DNA of 31,693 bases from Desulfobacterales bacterium. GTDB lineage: Bacteria > Desulfobacterota > DSM-4660 > Desulfatiglandales > B25-G16. The stretch covers positions 1-31,693 of the forward strand of contig JABXJY010000002.1 of assembly GCA_013375385.1 (NCBI GenBank), in the 5' to 3' direction. This document shows, piece by piece, positions 23,254 through 31,478 of the stretch (position 1 is its first letter; each line of letters opens with the position of its first letter). Position numbers and translations under genes: made by a program. The notes under the pieces were generated by a model that had not been told where the DNA came from, made no database searches, and saw nothing but the letters and a program-made list of their open reading frames with translations.

Positions 23254-24480
23254 TTAAAATACGTCACCGTATTTGCGAATCGAAGCACTAAGCACTGTCC
23301 GGTATTCGTTGACCATCGCTTCAGCGATGTTTGACCAGCTGAATTTGGTAACTGAGTCCCGGATCGTGCTGATAGCCTGTGCCTTTGACATTGAAAGAAG
23401 TAAGGCTATCTTATCTGCAATGCTCTGAGGAGCGTTATCTATCACCACATATCCTGTCTCACCCTGCCGAATAACACTCTCCATAGCCCCCACCTTAGTG
23501 GCCACTACCGGTGTTCCGCAGGCCAAGGACTCTAGGGCCACGAGCCCGAAGCTCTCATAGTAAGATGGAAGAACACACAAGTCGGCAGCACTGTAAAAGT
23601 AAGGCAACTTCTCCTGCTTTACCAAACCAAGAAAGGTGACCGAGTCATGGATCTGCAAGCTTTGTGATAGACCCTTTAGCCTTTCCGCTTCGTCCTGGCA
23701 ATACTCATCACCGCCGATCACCACCAATTTAAGCCTCTGCCTCTTCTCAAGACAGCTCATAGCCATCAACAGCTTTTCTATGCCCTTTATCGGAACGATG
23801 CGACCTACAAATAAGATAATTCGTTCGCCGTCCAGGCCAAGATAGCTCCGTGCGATTTCTCTTTCTACAGATCTAAAGAGCTCCAGATCCACACCACAGG
23901 GGATGACGCTGATGGCCTCCGGAGAGGCATCATAATAGTGGATGAGATATTCCTTTTCTCTCTCGGTAGGGGCAACAATGCGTTGACAGTCCTTGATCAA
24001 GGCCTTTTCAGAAGTGATGCGAAGATCTGGTTCATTCATGCCTATGCCGATTGCATTCTTTACCGCACCCAGGGTATGTAACATGGTAATGTGAGGGATG
24101 TTCCACCGCCGCTGCAGCCATTGTCCAACCCGACCCGAAAGCCAGTAGTGGCTATGTATCAGATCATAATGAAGCCCGTTATGCTTCCTGAAACTTTCAA
24201 CTTCACACACAAAATCAGCAAGATGCGGATAAATGGCCAGCTTGTCTGTTTCCTCCTTTTGTCCCGCCTTGAGATGGATGAGCCGGGCATTCTTATCCAG
24301 CTCTACAATCTGCTCGTGTACCGGCTCGTGAGTACGGGTATAGACATCAACCAGGTGTCCCCGCCTTCCGAGTTCACGGCAAAGCTCTCGGATATAAACG
24401 CTCATACCTCCGGTATTTTCACCTCCCAGCTTGCCCAGAGGGCAACTGTGAACACTAAACATGGCTATCTTCAGTTGCAC
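23254..24480 (-). CDS. GT4 glycosyltransferase of the MshA / sucrose-phosphate-synthase type
   Basis: About 408 residues if started at GTG 24480 (AAGGAGG about 13 bases upstream); ATG 24462 is the other choice, while the longer frame to 24627 would overlap the upstream gene. GGMSVYIREL (24-33) is the N-terminal donor loop; HSHYWLSGRVGQW, LHTLGAVKN, VIPCGVDLELF, FVGRIVPIKG and ESFGLVALE (E-x7-E) follow GT-B enzymes. From memory, the Lys, Tyr, Thr and Arg that hold the acceptor phosphate in MshA appear in the same places, suggesting a phosphorylated acceptor. It shares a likely operon with the upstream FemAB-like gene. The last residues run into a repeat. Confidence 0.85.
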   Translation of the reverse strand: MQLKIAMFSVHSCPLGKLGGENTGGMSVYIRELCRELGRRGHLVDVYTRTHEPVHEQIVELDKNARLIHLKAGQKEETDKLAIYPHLADFVCEVESFRKHNGLHYDLIHSHYWLSGRVGQWLQRRWNIPHITMLHTLGAVKNAIGIGMNEPDLRITSEKALIKDCQRIVAPTEREKEYLIHYYDASPEAISVIPCGVDLELFRSVEREIARSYLGLDGERIILFVGRIVPIKGIEKLLMAMSCLEKRQRLKLVVIGGDEYCQDEAERLKGLSQSLQIHDSVTFLGLVKQEKLPYFYSAADLCVLPSYYESFGLVALESLACGTPVVATKVGAMESVIRQGETGYVVIDNAPQSIADKIALLLSMSKAQAISTIRDSVTKFSWSNIAEAMVNEYRTVLSASIRKYGDVF

Positions 24481-24538
24481 TGCTGTCTTCAGAGCCTCCT
24501 TTTTTGGTAGAAACCTGGTTGTAACCTTTTTGTTGTGC

Positions 24539-25534
24539 TTACTTAAGAAGTATCTGACAACTGTGTAGGGGAATTTCTTTTCCCCCGAGACGATATTTGT
24601 ACTCCTCGGCCCCTTTGAGGAAGTCAAATTTTTTCCTGCCTCTCTCGATGCTATCTTTGATACACAGGATTTTTGAAATCAATCCAACGCTCAAGGAGCT
24701 GTATTGAGGGTCATAACCATTGTTATAAAGATACACAGTGTCATTATAGTCAAAGCACATAATCGCGGCTACGGGTTGTGCATCGAGTTCCAGAATGCCG
24801 ATCTTCAGGAGGCATGCTTGGGCCATAGCCTTTGCCAGCGATCTGAAAAAGGACTCCCTTTCGGTGGTCATGAATGTCTCCTTATCCTTCTTGCTTTCTC
24901 GAAAGAATCTCAGAAAGAATTCGATGGCATCCGTAACAGCCTCGGTATCCTTAATAATCCGGTAATCTATCTCGCCTGTTTCACGGAGTCTTCTCAGTTT
25001 CCGTCTCACTTCATGCCGCTGCTTGCGGTTCAATATTCCTAAGTATTCCTCCCAGGTAGGGGGCAAATCCACCTCCAGGGAGACATCCTCCACTTTGCAA
25101 GAGATGTTATACCTCCGCTCCTCTGAAACGCCCACAAGATGAGTGAGCACCGTAGAGTCGGGCCTCAAGTGCCTCAAGCTTAGGCGGCTGATACCCTTCC
25201 GTGTCAACTCGTCGAGAAGGATGTTGAAAAAATCATGCTCCCTTCCCGGAGCAATGACAAAGTCTGACCAGTCACAAACATCGGCACTGCCTAAGAAGCA
25301 AGCCCCTTCGTCTTGTAATAGAAGGGGGGCGATCCCAATAATGGTGCCACTTTGTTTGACGCTCCATAGATATAGATCTCCTTGAGAGCCAAACTCCCGC
25401 CACCAGACTTCCAGCCAGGGAGGCAAAACAAAGATGCTGTCCCATTTCAAGGGGGATCGAGGCTTGAGCCAATATGAAGTAAGGCTGTCAAAGCTCTCGA
25501 AGGTTATAGTATGGTCAGATCCTGCCATTCCCAT
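24539..25534 (-). CDS. FemAB/CelD-type GNAT-fold acyltransferase
   Basis: 331 residues from ATG 25534 with GAGG about 8 bases upstream. The first half (WLEVWWREFGSQGDLYLWSV, GIAPLLL) and the second half (KQRHEVRRKLRRL, FLRFFRESKKDKETFM, GQPVAAIMCFDYNDTVYLYNNGYDPQYS-like stretch, FDFLKGAEEYKYRLG) are the two lobes of the BioF2-like/GNAT_6 group related to CelD and FemAB. FemAB enzymes use aminoacyl-tRNA; CelD-like ones usually use acyl-CoA in polysaccharide synthesis. Which applies here is not readable. It ends 58 bases before the glycosyltransferase start on the same strand. No membrane segment is seen. Confidence 0.8.
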   Translation of the reverse strand: MGMAGSDHTITFESFDSLTSYWLKPRSPLKWDSIFVLPPWLEVWWREFGSQGDLYLWSVKQSGTIIGIAPLLLQDEGACFLGSADVCDWSDFVIAPGREHDFFNILLDELTRKGISRLSLRHLRPDSTVLTHLVGVSEERRYNISCKVEDVSLEVDLPPTWEEYLGILNRKQRHEVRRKLRRLRETGEIDYRIIKDTEAVTDAIEFFLRFFRESKKDKETFMTTERESFFRSLAKAMAQACLLKIGILELDAQPVAAIMCFDYNDTVYLYNNGYDPQYSSLSVGLISKILCIKDSIERGRKKFDFLKGAEEYKYRLGGKEIPLHSCQILLK

Positions 25535-25622
25535 ATCTAAGCCTCAGAAGATGGAGAATGTTGGTAGCATGTCAAGGACAAGATGTCAAGATGCGCTGCT
25601 CCATGACCTCTGGAAGTTGTTG

Positions 25623-25746
25623 ACGAAGCGTTAGAAATCTTGTGACCGGGGACGATATGATGCTGGAAGCAAGGAGGGTCATGATTTTCAGATGTTCGCC
25701 GGTGTTGAGGGATAGGATCACCTCCTACGTTTCCTCATTATGGTGA
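25623..25746 (+). pseudogene. Relic of an IHF/HU gene C-terminus
   Basis: The plus strand here reads RNLVTGDDMMLEARRVMIF then RCSPVLRDRI in one frame (from 25624, closed by TGA at 25744-25746), which is the beta-arm and last strand of IHF/HU. A hand alignment of 100 bases with ihfA (17951-18050) gives about 68% identity. A stop (TGA 25621-25623) lies directly upstream and no N-terminal half is recognisable. The conserved RNP proline is replaced by Leu. The end overlaps the rhomboid gene on the other strand. A truncated copy rather than a working gene. Confidence 0.75.
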
Positions 25747-26392
25747 TAAGAACAAATCCAGCAACAAAACCGCCTATATGAGCAAACCAAGCTATACCAC
25801 TCCCTGTCCGTGACCCAAATTCAGCAAATCCGCTTAAAACCTGTATCAATATCCAGTAACCAAGCACTATTATTGCGGGAATTCTTACCACCTGTATAAA
25901 TACCACCAAGATCAATAATGTTCTGATGCGTGCCTTTGGAAAGAGAACCATGTATGCACCCATCACTCCTGCTATTGCACCACTGGCTCCTAGACTGGGG
26001 ACCTGGGAGTTGAGGTTGGTGAATATGTGGAATAGAGATGCAATGAGTCCACAGAGCACATAGAAAGATAGGTACCTTAAATGACCGAGCCTATCCTCAA
26101 TATTATCGCCGAATATCCACAGGTAGAGCATATTGCTGAGGAGATGGATCCAGCCTCCGTGCATAAACATCGCCGTTAAGATGGTTAGGGGTACAGGGAC
26201 TAAGGCCGGGGGATGGATATCCACAAAATGGCTAAATTCGTAGGGGATACAACCCAGTCGAAAGAACAACGGTTCAGCACCTCCAGGTATAAGAAAACTC
26301 TGATAGATAAAGACAGAGATATTGGCCAAGATAAGGGCAATATTGACAAAAGGAACGCTACGCGATGGATTTTCGTCTCTCAAGGGAATCAT
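25718..26392 (-). CDS. Rhomboid-family intramembrane serine protease
   Basis: 224 residues from ATG 26392. Six or seven hydrophobic segments, with the family landmarks MFMHGGWIHLLSNMLYLWIFG (HxxxN oxyanion region), GASGAIAG with nucleophile Ser137, and FAHIGGFVAG with catalytic His205. A long loop follows the first membrane span (PYEFSHFVDIHPP). The protein ends in a basic RKRRR cytosolic tail. Both catalytic residues are present, so activity is likely. Its 3' end overlaps the IHF relic on the other strand. Substrate unknown. Confidence 0.95.
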   Translation of the reverse strand: MIPLRDENPSRSVPFVNIALILANISVFIYQSFLIPGGAEPLFFRLGCIPYEFSHFVDIHPPALVPVPLTILTAMFMHGGWIHLLSNMLYLWIFGDNIEDRLGHLRYLSFYVLCGLIASLFHIFTNLNSQVPSLGASGAIAGVMGAYMVLFPKARIRTLLILVVFIQVVRIPAIIVLGYWILIQVLSGFAEFGSRTGSGIAWFAHIGGFVAGFVLITIMRKRRR

Positions 26393-26514
26393 CTGATCTC
26401 TCGGGACAGCTCGGGACCTCTCAATGAGTGCTCCAAGTTCAAAAGAATCTCAAATAGGCTAATATAGGATAACAGTTAGCACATCAACCTAAAAGTCCAT
26501 AATGAACTATGAAT

Positions 26515-26778
26515 TTAATTCGTGCGCTTTCTGCGCTCAAAATAGACGATGGGAACGTGGTTTTCTTCAGCTTATCGCTTCATGTTCTTGACAAAATTCT
26601 GTGTCATCTGATGCAGGAGGGCTGGTGAGGAGATCTTCTGCTTGCGATGTTGAACAAGAAGGGCTATTAGCTGATCCGGTAATTGCAGAGTGTGGATATA
26701 GCCGTTCAGGTAGACTCTATCAAGGCACTCTACCTAAAGGGTGACATGGTCACCAAGTAACCCATTGATCCTTGGCAT
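26515..26778 (-). pseudogene. Decayed N-terminal part of an uncharacterised protein family
   Basis: Behind an intact AAGGAGG, ATG 26778 opens MPRINGLLGDHVTL, then TAG, then VECLDRVYLNGYI...HRKQKISSPALL...MTQNFVKNMKR, then TAA, then AEENHVPIVYFERRKRTN and TAA. From memory this matches the start of a multi-copy, roughly 500-residue unnamed family whose members read HVTLEVECxDRxYLNxY and later HRGKPIPSPALL and FERxxRKDD. The first stop replaces the Glu codon GAG by one base. No remainder of the gene follows. Part of the 26393-26942 gap. Confidence 0.65.
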
Positions 26779-26860
26779 AAATCAGCCTCCTTCTTACATA
26801 GTAATTGATGAGCGGAACAAGGACTAGATGGACAGTCAAGAGTTCAGTTATGAAAAAAGG

Positions 26861-26889
26861 TTGCAAAAGCTAAGCATAATGACTATATT
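26861..26889 (+). promoter_or_regulatory. Promoter candidate TTGCAA-N17-TATATT for the ClpX-like gene
   Basis: -35 TTGCAA (26861-26866), 17-base spacer, -10 TATATT (26884-26889, 5/6), about 54 bases before ATG 26943. GAGGT lies upstream of the ATG. It closes the otherwise gene-poor gap 26779-26942. Confidence 0.5.
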
Positions 26890-26942
26890 GGATATGTGAG
26901 AATTTAAAATAATCCTTAAGAATATCGACATGAGGTAACTCG

Positions 26943-28742
26943 ATGGAGTTTGAAGATAGTCCGGAGAAAGAGCAAGAACAGAGGATTCCGAACCAGAAAG
27001 AATTGGAAAAGGAGCTCAGCGAGTATCTTTCGAAAAAATACGGTGATCGGATAAAGATAGTATCGCCTCTCCTCTTTCCTCAGAGCGAGCCCAAGAAGAA
27101 AGAGGAAGGCGGAAAAGGGGGCGCTATGAAGAGTGGTGTCCCTGCTTTTGATATGAAGCCTGAGGAGTTAGAGTCCTATTTAAATGGATATGTAGTCAAG
27201 CAAGATCAAGCCAAAGGTGTGCTGGCTACAAAAATCTGTACCCATTTCAACCGGATAAAATCCCCGGATAAGCGACACAAGAAAGAAAAGGCCTCTTCTG
27301 TGGGAATGATTAAGAACAATATTCTTATGCTAGGCCCTACAGGTGTTGGCAAAACATATCTAATAAAACTAATTGCCCAGAGGATAGGTGTTCCATTTGT
27401 CAAGGGTGATGCTACCAAATTTAGTGAAACGGGTTATGTAGGTGGTGACGTCGAGGATTTGGTAAGGGATCTGGTATATGAGGCTCATGATGATATTCAG
27501 CTGGCTGAGAATGGCATTGTGTACATAGATGAGATCGACAAGATTGCCTCCAGCCAAAATATCATCGGTCATGATGTTTCAAGGACAGGAGTGCAGAGGG
27601 CCCTTCTAAAACCAATGGAGGAAACTGATGTAGATCTGAAGGTTCCCCATGACCCAATCTCGCAGATACAGGCTATTGAACATTACCGAAGAACCGGGAA
27701 AAGGGAAAAGCAGATAGTAAATACAAAGAATATACTTTTTATCATGAGCGGGGCCTTTGAAGGATTGCCTGATATCATCAAAAAACGGCTCCAACGTCAG
27801 GGTATAGGATTTGAGGCAGATATCCATTCTGCTGAGGTGAGTATGGATATTCTCAAAGAGGTAAGAGCACAGGATCTTATTGAGTTTGGATTTGAGTCAG
27901 AATTCATAGGCCGTCTCCCGGTAATTGTTGTTTTTGATGAGCTAACAAAAGATGATCTTGTTGAAATTCTCAAGAATCCAAATAATCCTATTATCCTAAG
28001 CAAGAAAAAGGATTTTATGGCGTATGATATCAATATTCAGTTTGAGGATGAGGCACTTGAGAAATTAGCGGAGATGGCTTCTCAGGAGAAAACTGGAGCG
28101 AGGGGTTTAGTCAGTGCTGTTGAGAGAACACTTATGCCTTTTGAAAAGCATCTTCCGTCGACTTTTACAGATAAGCTGTTGGCTACTCCAGAACTTGTTG
28201 AAAACCCAGAGCAAGAGCTTAAACGGATTGACTCCGGTAGGGATATGATGGACCCTAAGATGGAAGAACGATTTGAAAGAGCAGCTGTAAATGAAAAGGA
28301 ACGAGTGAAAAAGACTATAGCGGAGAGAGCAAAGGAATTTGAGGCCCAGTCAGGTTTAGGTTTATCGGAAGATAGGATAGATTTGATTGCTGACCAGACA
28401 CTTAAATCTGTATCCGATATCGATTCTGCTTTTATAGATTTCAAGGAGATGCATGATCAGATAAGGGCCCAGAATGAGAAATTGTTTTCCCAGTTGGGAA
28501 TTGATGTTAGTTTGGCCGATAGTGCCATTCACGAGATAATAAGGATTGCAATTGACCAAGATCGGGATATTATCGAAGTATGTGTTAGCCTGGCAAATGA
28601 GCTGGAGTATGGGCTCAAATTAGTTAAAGATCGGATTGGCTTTGAGGCTTTTACTATTACTAAGGAGGCAGTTTTAGATCCGGAGAAATACATAGATAGC
28701 CTGATTAAGAAATACTATAGCCGAGATCAAGTGATTTCCTAA
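26943..28742 (+). CDS. ClpX-like AAA+ ATPase without zinc domain, with C-terminal extension
   Basis: 599 residues. The N-terminal 70 are charged and lack the four cysteines of the ClpX zinc domain. The AAA+ module (about 80-415) follows ClpX: Walker A GPTGVGKT (131-138), pore loop GYVG, Walker B IVYIDEIDKIA, GIGFEADI with the ClpP-binding IGF tripeptide at 288-290, ESEFIGRLPVIV, and sensor 2 GARGLVSAVERTL. In typical ClpX, IGFGA follows and the motif is TxxGYVGEDVE; here they read IGFEA and SETGYVGGDVE. About 180 further residues form a charged helical tail not found in ClpX. Probably an unfoldase with an altered substrate or partner range. It has its own promoter. Confidence 0.85.
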   Translation: MEFEDSPEKEQEQRIPNQKELEKELSEYLSKKYGDRIKIVSPLLFPQSEPKKKEEGGKGGAMKSGVPAFDMKPEELESYLNGYVVKQDQAKGVLATKICTHFNRIKSPDKRHKKEKASSVGMIKNNILMLGPTGVGKTYLIKLIAQRIGVPFVKGDATKFSETGYVGGDVEDLVRDLVYEAHDDIQLAENGIVYIDEIDKIASSQNIIGHDVSRTGVQRALLKPMEETDVDLKVPHDPISQIQAIEHYRRTGKREKQIVNTKNILFIMSGAFEGLPDIIKKRLQRQGIGFEADIHSAEVSMDILKEVRAQDLIEFGFESEFIGRLPVIVVFDELTKDDLVEILKNPNNPIILSKKKDFMAYDINIQFEDEALEKLAEMASQEKTGARGLVSAVERTLMPFEKHLPSTFTDKLLATPELVENPEQELKRIDSGRDMMDPKMEERFERAAVNEKERVKKTIAERAKEFEAQSGLGLSEDRIDLIADQTLKSVSDIDSAFIDFKEMHDQIRAQNEKLFSQLGIDVSLADSAIHEIIRIAIDQDRDIIEVCVSLANELEYGLKLVKDRIGFEAFTITKEAVLDPEKYIDSLIKKYYSRDQVIS

Positions 28743-28914
28743 GCCTATTATTTCCTCTCCCCTAATCCCAGTCGGAGAATCTATACCTTTGTAAATCTTC
28801 TGCCAATAAAAAACCTGAAATTACGACAAAAAGGTGAGCCCTAAAGCTGTGTGGAATTTCTCAACCAGCCTAATATCTTATCGATGAGGACAAAGAAGAT
28901 AAAGGAGAATAGAA

Positions 28915-29907
28915 ATGATGATTAGACCCAGACGCCTGAGGAGAACGCCCGCTATTAGACGAATGGTGAAGGAGACATCTATAAGTGTTGATGACCTCAT
29001 TTATCCCGTGTTTGTTAAACATGGTAAAGGAGAAAGGGAGCCTATTCCGTCTATGGTGGGCCATCATAGATTATCCGTTGATGAGTTGGTCAAAGAGGTA
29101 GCAGAGGTGTGGTCTCTGGGGATACCAGCTGTGATTCTTTTTGGTTTGCCAAAAAAGAAGGACGAGTTGGGGAGCGAGGCATATGCCGGGGATGGAATCG
29201 TTCAACAGGCTTTGGGTGCCATAAAGGAGAGGGTGCCAAAACTCACTATTATAACTGATGTCTGTCTCTGTGAGTATACAGATCATGGGCACTGTGGAAT
29301 TATAGAAGATGGTCGCGTCGACAATGATGCTACCCTTGAAATACTTTCCCGTATAGCCCTCTCACATGCCAAGGCGGGAGCTGATTTTGTTGCCCCTTCA
29401 GATATGATGGATGGGAGAGTCAAGGCGATTAGAGATACACTGGAGAGAGATGGATTTAAGGATACAGGTATTCTGGCATATGCTGTGAAATATGCCTCTT
29501 CCTTTTATGGGCCATTTCGCGAGGCTGCTGATTGTGCACCACAGTTTGGTGATAGGGCAGGTTACCAGATGGATCCAGCCAATGCAAGAGAGGCCCTTAA
29601 GGAGGCGCTTATAGATGTTGAAGAGGGTGCAGATATTATTATGATTAAACCGGCGTTGCCGTATCTAGATATTATCCACCAGGTTCGGGCAAATATCAAT
29701 CTTCCAATAGCAGCTTACAATGTGAGCGGAGAATACGCCATGGTTAAGGCAGCTGATCAAAGGGGTTGGATAGCGGGGGAAAAGGTAATGATGGAAATGC
29801 TTATTTCTATCAAGAGGGCTGGTGCCGATCTTATCCTGACTTATTTTGCCAAAGAGGTAGCTGCCGTATTGATTGAGCATGAAAGCATATATGCCGAAAA
29901 AGGGTGA
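28915..29907 (+). CDS. hemB: Delta-aminolevulinic acid dehydratase (porphobilinogen synthase)
   Basis: 330 residues. RPRRLRRTPAIRRMV opens it; DVCLCEYTDHGHCG carries the three zinc-binding cysteines; AVKYASSFYGPFREA and IIMIKPALPYLDII contain the two active-site lysines. It joins two ALA molecules to porphobilinogen, the first pyrrole of heme, siroheme and corrinoids. ATG 28915 (spacing 6) or 28918 (spacing 9) follow AAGGAGA. The ahbD start lies inside its 3' end. Confidence 0.98.
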   Translation: MMIRPRRLRRTPAIRRMVKETSISVDDLIYPVFVKHGKGEREPIPSMVGHHRLSVDELVKEVAEVWSLGIPAVILFGLPKKKDELGSEAYAGDGIVQQALGAIKERVPKLTIITDVCLCEYTDHGHCGIIEDGRVDNDATLEILSRIALSHAKAGADFVAPSDMMDGRVKAIRDTLERDGFKDTGILAYAVKYASSFYGPFREAADCAPQFGDRAGYQMDPANAREALKEALIDVEEGADIIMIKPALPYLDIIHQVRANINLPIAAYNVSGEYAMVKAADQRGWIAGEKVMMEMLISIKRAGADLILTYFAKEVAAVLIEHESIYAEKG

Positions 29908-30961
29908 GGCCTTTCACAGAAACTGTGAACTGCGAATAGTGGCATGGGAGGTTACCAGGTCCTGTAATCTAAATTGTGTCCATTGCCGGGCATCATCAGA
30001 TCTTGGTCCCTATGCACGAGAGTTGGATACGGTCAAGGCAATGGAGGTATTAGACCAGATAAGAGAGGTTGGTAAACCCATTATAATCCTTACAGGTGGC
30101 GAACCTCTCTTGAGGAAGGATATCTTTGCCCTGGCAGACTACGGGACAAAAAAGGGCCTGAGGATGGTCATGGCTACTAATGGAACCCTGATCACTCCTG
30201 ATATTACAGCAAAGACGACGGAGTCTGGGATTAAGAGGGTAAGTATATCTCTTGATGGGGCTACAAGGGAGAGTCACGATTCATTTAGACAGGTTGATGG
30301 GGCCTTTGATAGGGCGATTCAGGGAACATCATACCTAAAAGAGCAGGGAATCGAATTTCAGATCAACACCACGGTGACCAGATACAATCTATGCGAGTTG
30401 GAAGGCATTCTCGACCTTGCTATAGATCTTGGGGCAACTGCACATCACATATTTTTACTTGTTCCTACCGGAAGGGCCAAAGGGATGGTGAACCAGGAGT
30501 TAGATGCCCAGGAATATGAAGAAATCCTGCACTGGTTTTGTGAACAGCAGAATGCTGTCGCCCTTGAGCTTAGGGCTACTTGTGCACCTCAGTACTATAG
30601 AATTATGAGACAACAGGCACATTCAAAGGGAGAGAAAGTAAGCAGCAAAACGTATGGCCTCGATGCAGTAACAAGGGGTTGCCTGGCTGGGATTTCCTAC
30701 TGTTTTATATCTCACGAAGGTATTGTTCAGCCCTGCGGCTACCTAGAGTTGAATTCGGGAGACTTAAGGGAATCCGCATTTCCCGATATATGGAAGAATT
30801 CTTCTATCTTTGCTGACCTCCGAGATTTTTTCAAATATAAGGGAAAATGCGGACGATGTGAATATATTACTGTTTGTGGCGGTTGCAGGGCGAGGTCCTA
30901 TGCGGCTCATGGGGATTACCTATCTGAGGAACCACTATGTGCCTACATCCCGCCCCGCTAA
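29879..30961 (+). CDS. ahbD: Radical SAM heme b synthase AhbD (Fe-coproporphyrin III decarboxylase)
   Basis: About 360 residues from ATG 29879 (TTG 29873 and ATG 29891 also in frame), overlapping hemB by 29 bases. AWEVTRSCNLNCVHC has the CxxxCxxC iron-sulfur motif (Cys29/33/36); TGGEPLLR binds SAM; the C-terminal part has RGCLAGISYC, QPCGYLELN, CGRCEYITVCGGCRARSY and EEPLCAYIPPR, the SPASM-like cysteine set that I recall for heme b synthase. AhbD finishes heme from Fe-coproporphyrin III in the siroheme route. AhbC or NirJ are less likely given the tail. Ribosome site is weak, so coupling to hemB is likely. Confidence 0.85.
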   Translation: MKAYMPKKGEAFHRNCELRIVAWEVTRSCNLNCVHCRASSDLGPYARELDTVKAMEVLDQIREVGKPIIILTGGEPLLRKDIFALADYGTKKGLRMVMATNGTLITPDITAKTTESGIKRVSISLDGATRESHDSFRQVDGAFDRAIQGTSYLKEQGIEFQINTTVTRYNLCELEGILDLAIDLGATAHHIFLLVPTGRAKGMVNQELDAQEYEEILHWFCEQQNAVALELRATCAPQYYRIMRQQAHSKGEKVSSKTYGLDAVTRGCLAGISYCFISHEGIVQPCGYLELNSGDLRESAFPDIWKNSSIFADLRDFFKYKGKCGRCEYITVCGGCRARSYAAHGDYLSEEPLCAYIPPR

Positions 30962-30971
30962 AGAGTCTGGC

Positions 30972-31421
30972 ATGAATGATATTGACAGAAAACTCTTAAA
31001 TGAGATCCAATCCGATTTTCCTATTACCAAAAGACCCTATAAGGATTTGGGAGCTCGATTAAACCGCTCTGAAGACGAGATTCTTAAGCGAGTAGAAAGA
31101 CTGAAAAAGGAAGGCATCATCCGGCGGATAGGTGGAAACTTTGACTCTCAAAGGCTCGGTTTTGCCACTACTCTGTGTGCAGCAAAGGTACCATATGATA
31201 AGATCAACGGATTTGTCGAAGCGGTTAACAAATATCCGGAGGTGACTCACAATTATCTCAGGGATCACCATTATAACATATGGTTTACCTTTGTGACCCC
31301 TGATAGGAAGATGATGGACAGATATATCGAGGAAATAATTGAGCATACTGGAGTGAGAGAAATCCTCAACCTACCAGCGGCGAAGACCTTTAAGATATTA
31401 GTTGATTTTAACCTTGCTTGA
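30972..31421 (+). CDS. Siroheme decarboxylase subunit (AhbA/AhbB, Lrp/AsnC-like)
   Basis: 149 residues from ATG 30972, ten bases after the ahbD stop; the frame extends upstream inside ahbD, but homology starts MNDIDRKLLNEIQSDFPI. A helix-turn-helix (RLNRSEDEILKRVERLKKEGIIRRIGGNFDSQRLGF) is followed by the ligand domain VTHNYLRDHHYNIWFTFVTP with the histidines seen in siroheme decarboxylases. It removes acetate-side carboxyls from siroheme to give didecarboxysiroheme, upstream of AhbC and AhbD. A and B subunits cannot be told apart here, and the partner is not in the window. Confidence 0.88.
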   Translation: MNDIDRKLLNEIQSDFPITKRPYKDLGARLNRSEDEILKRVERLKKEGIIRRIGGNFDSQRLGFATTLCAAKVPYDKINGFVEAVNKYPEVTHNYLRDHHYNIWFTFVTPDRKMMDRYIEEIIEHTGVREILNLPAAKTFKILVDFNLA

Positions 31422-31478
31422 TATAGAGGTAATAGATTTCCTGCTACGTGGCCTGTAGACTAAAAGGAGGGACAAGGC

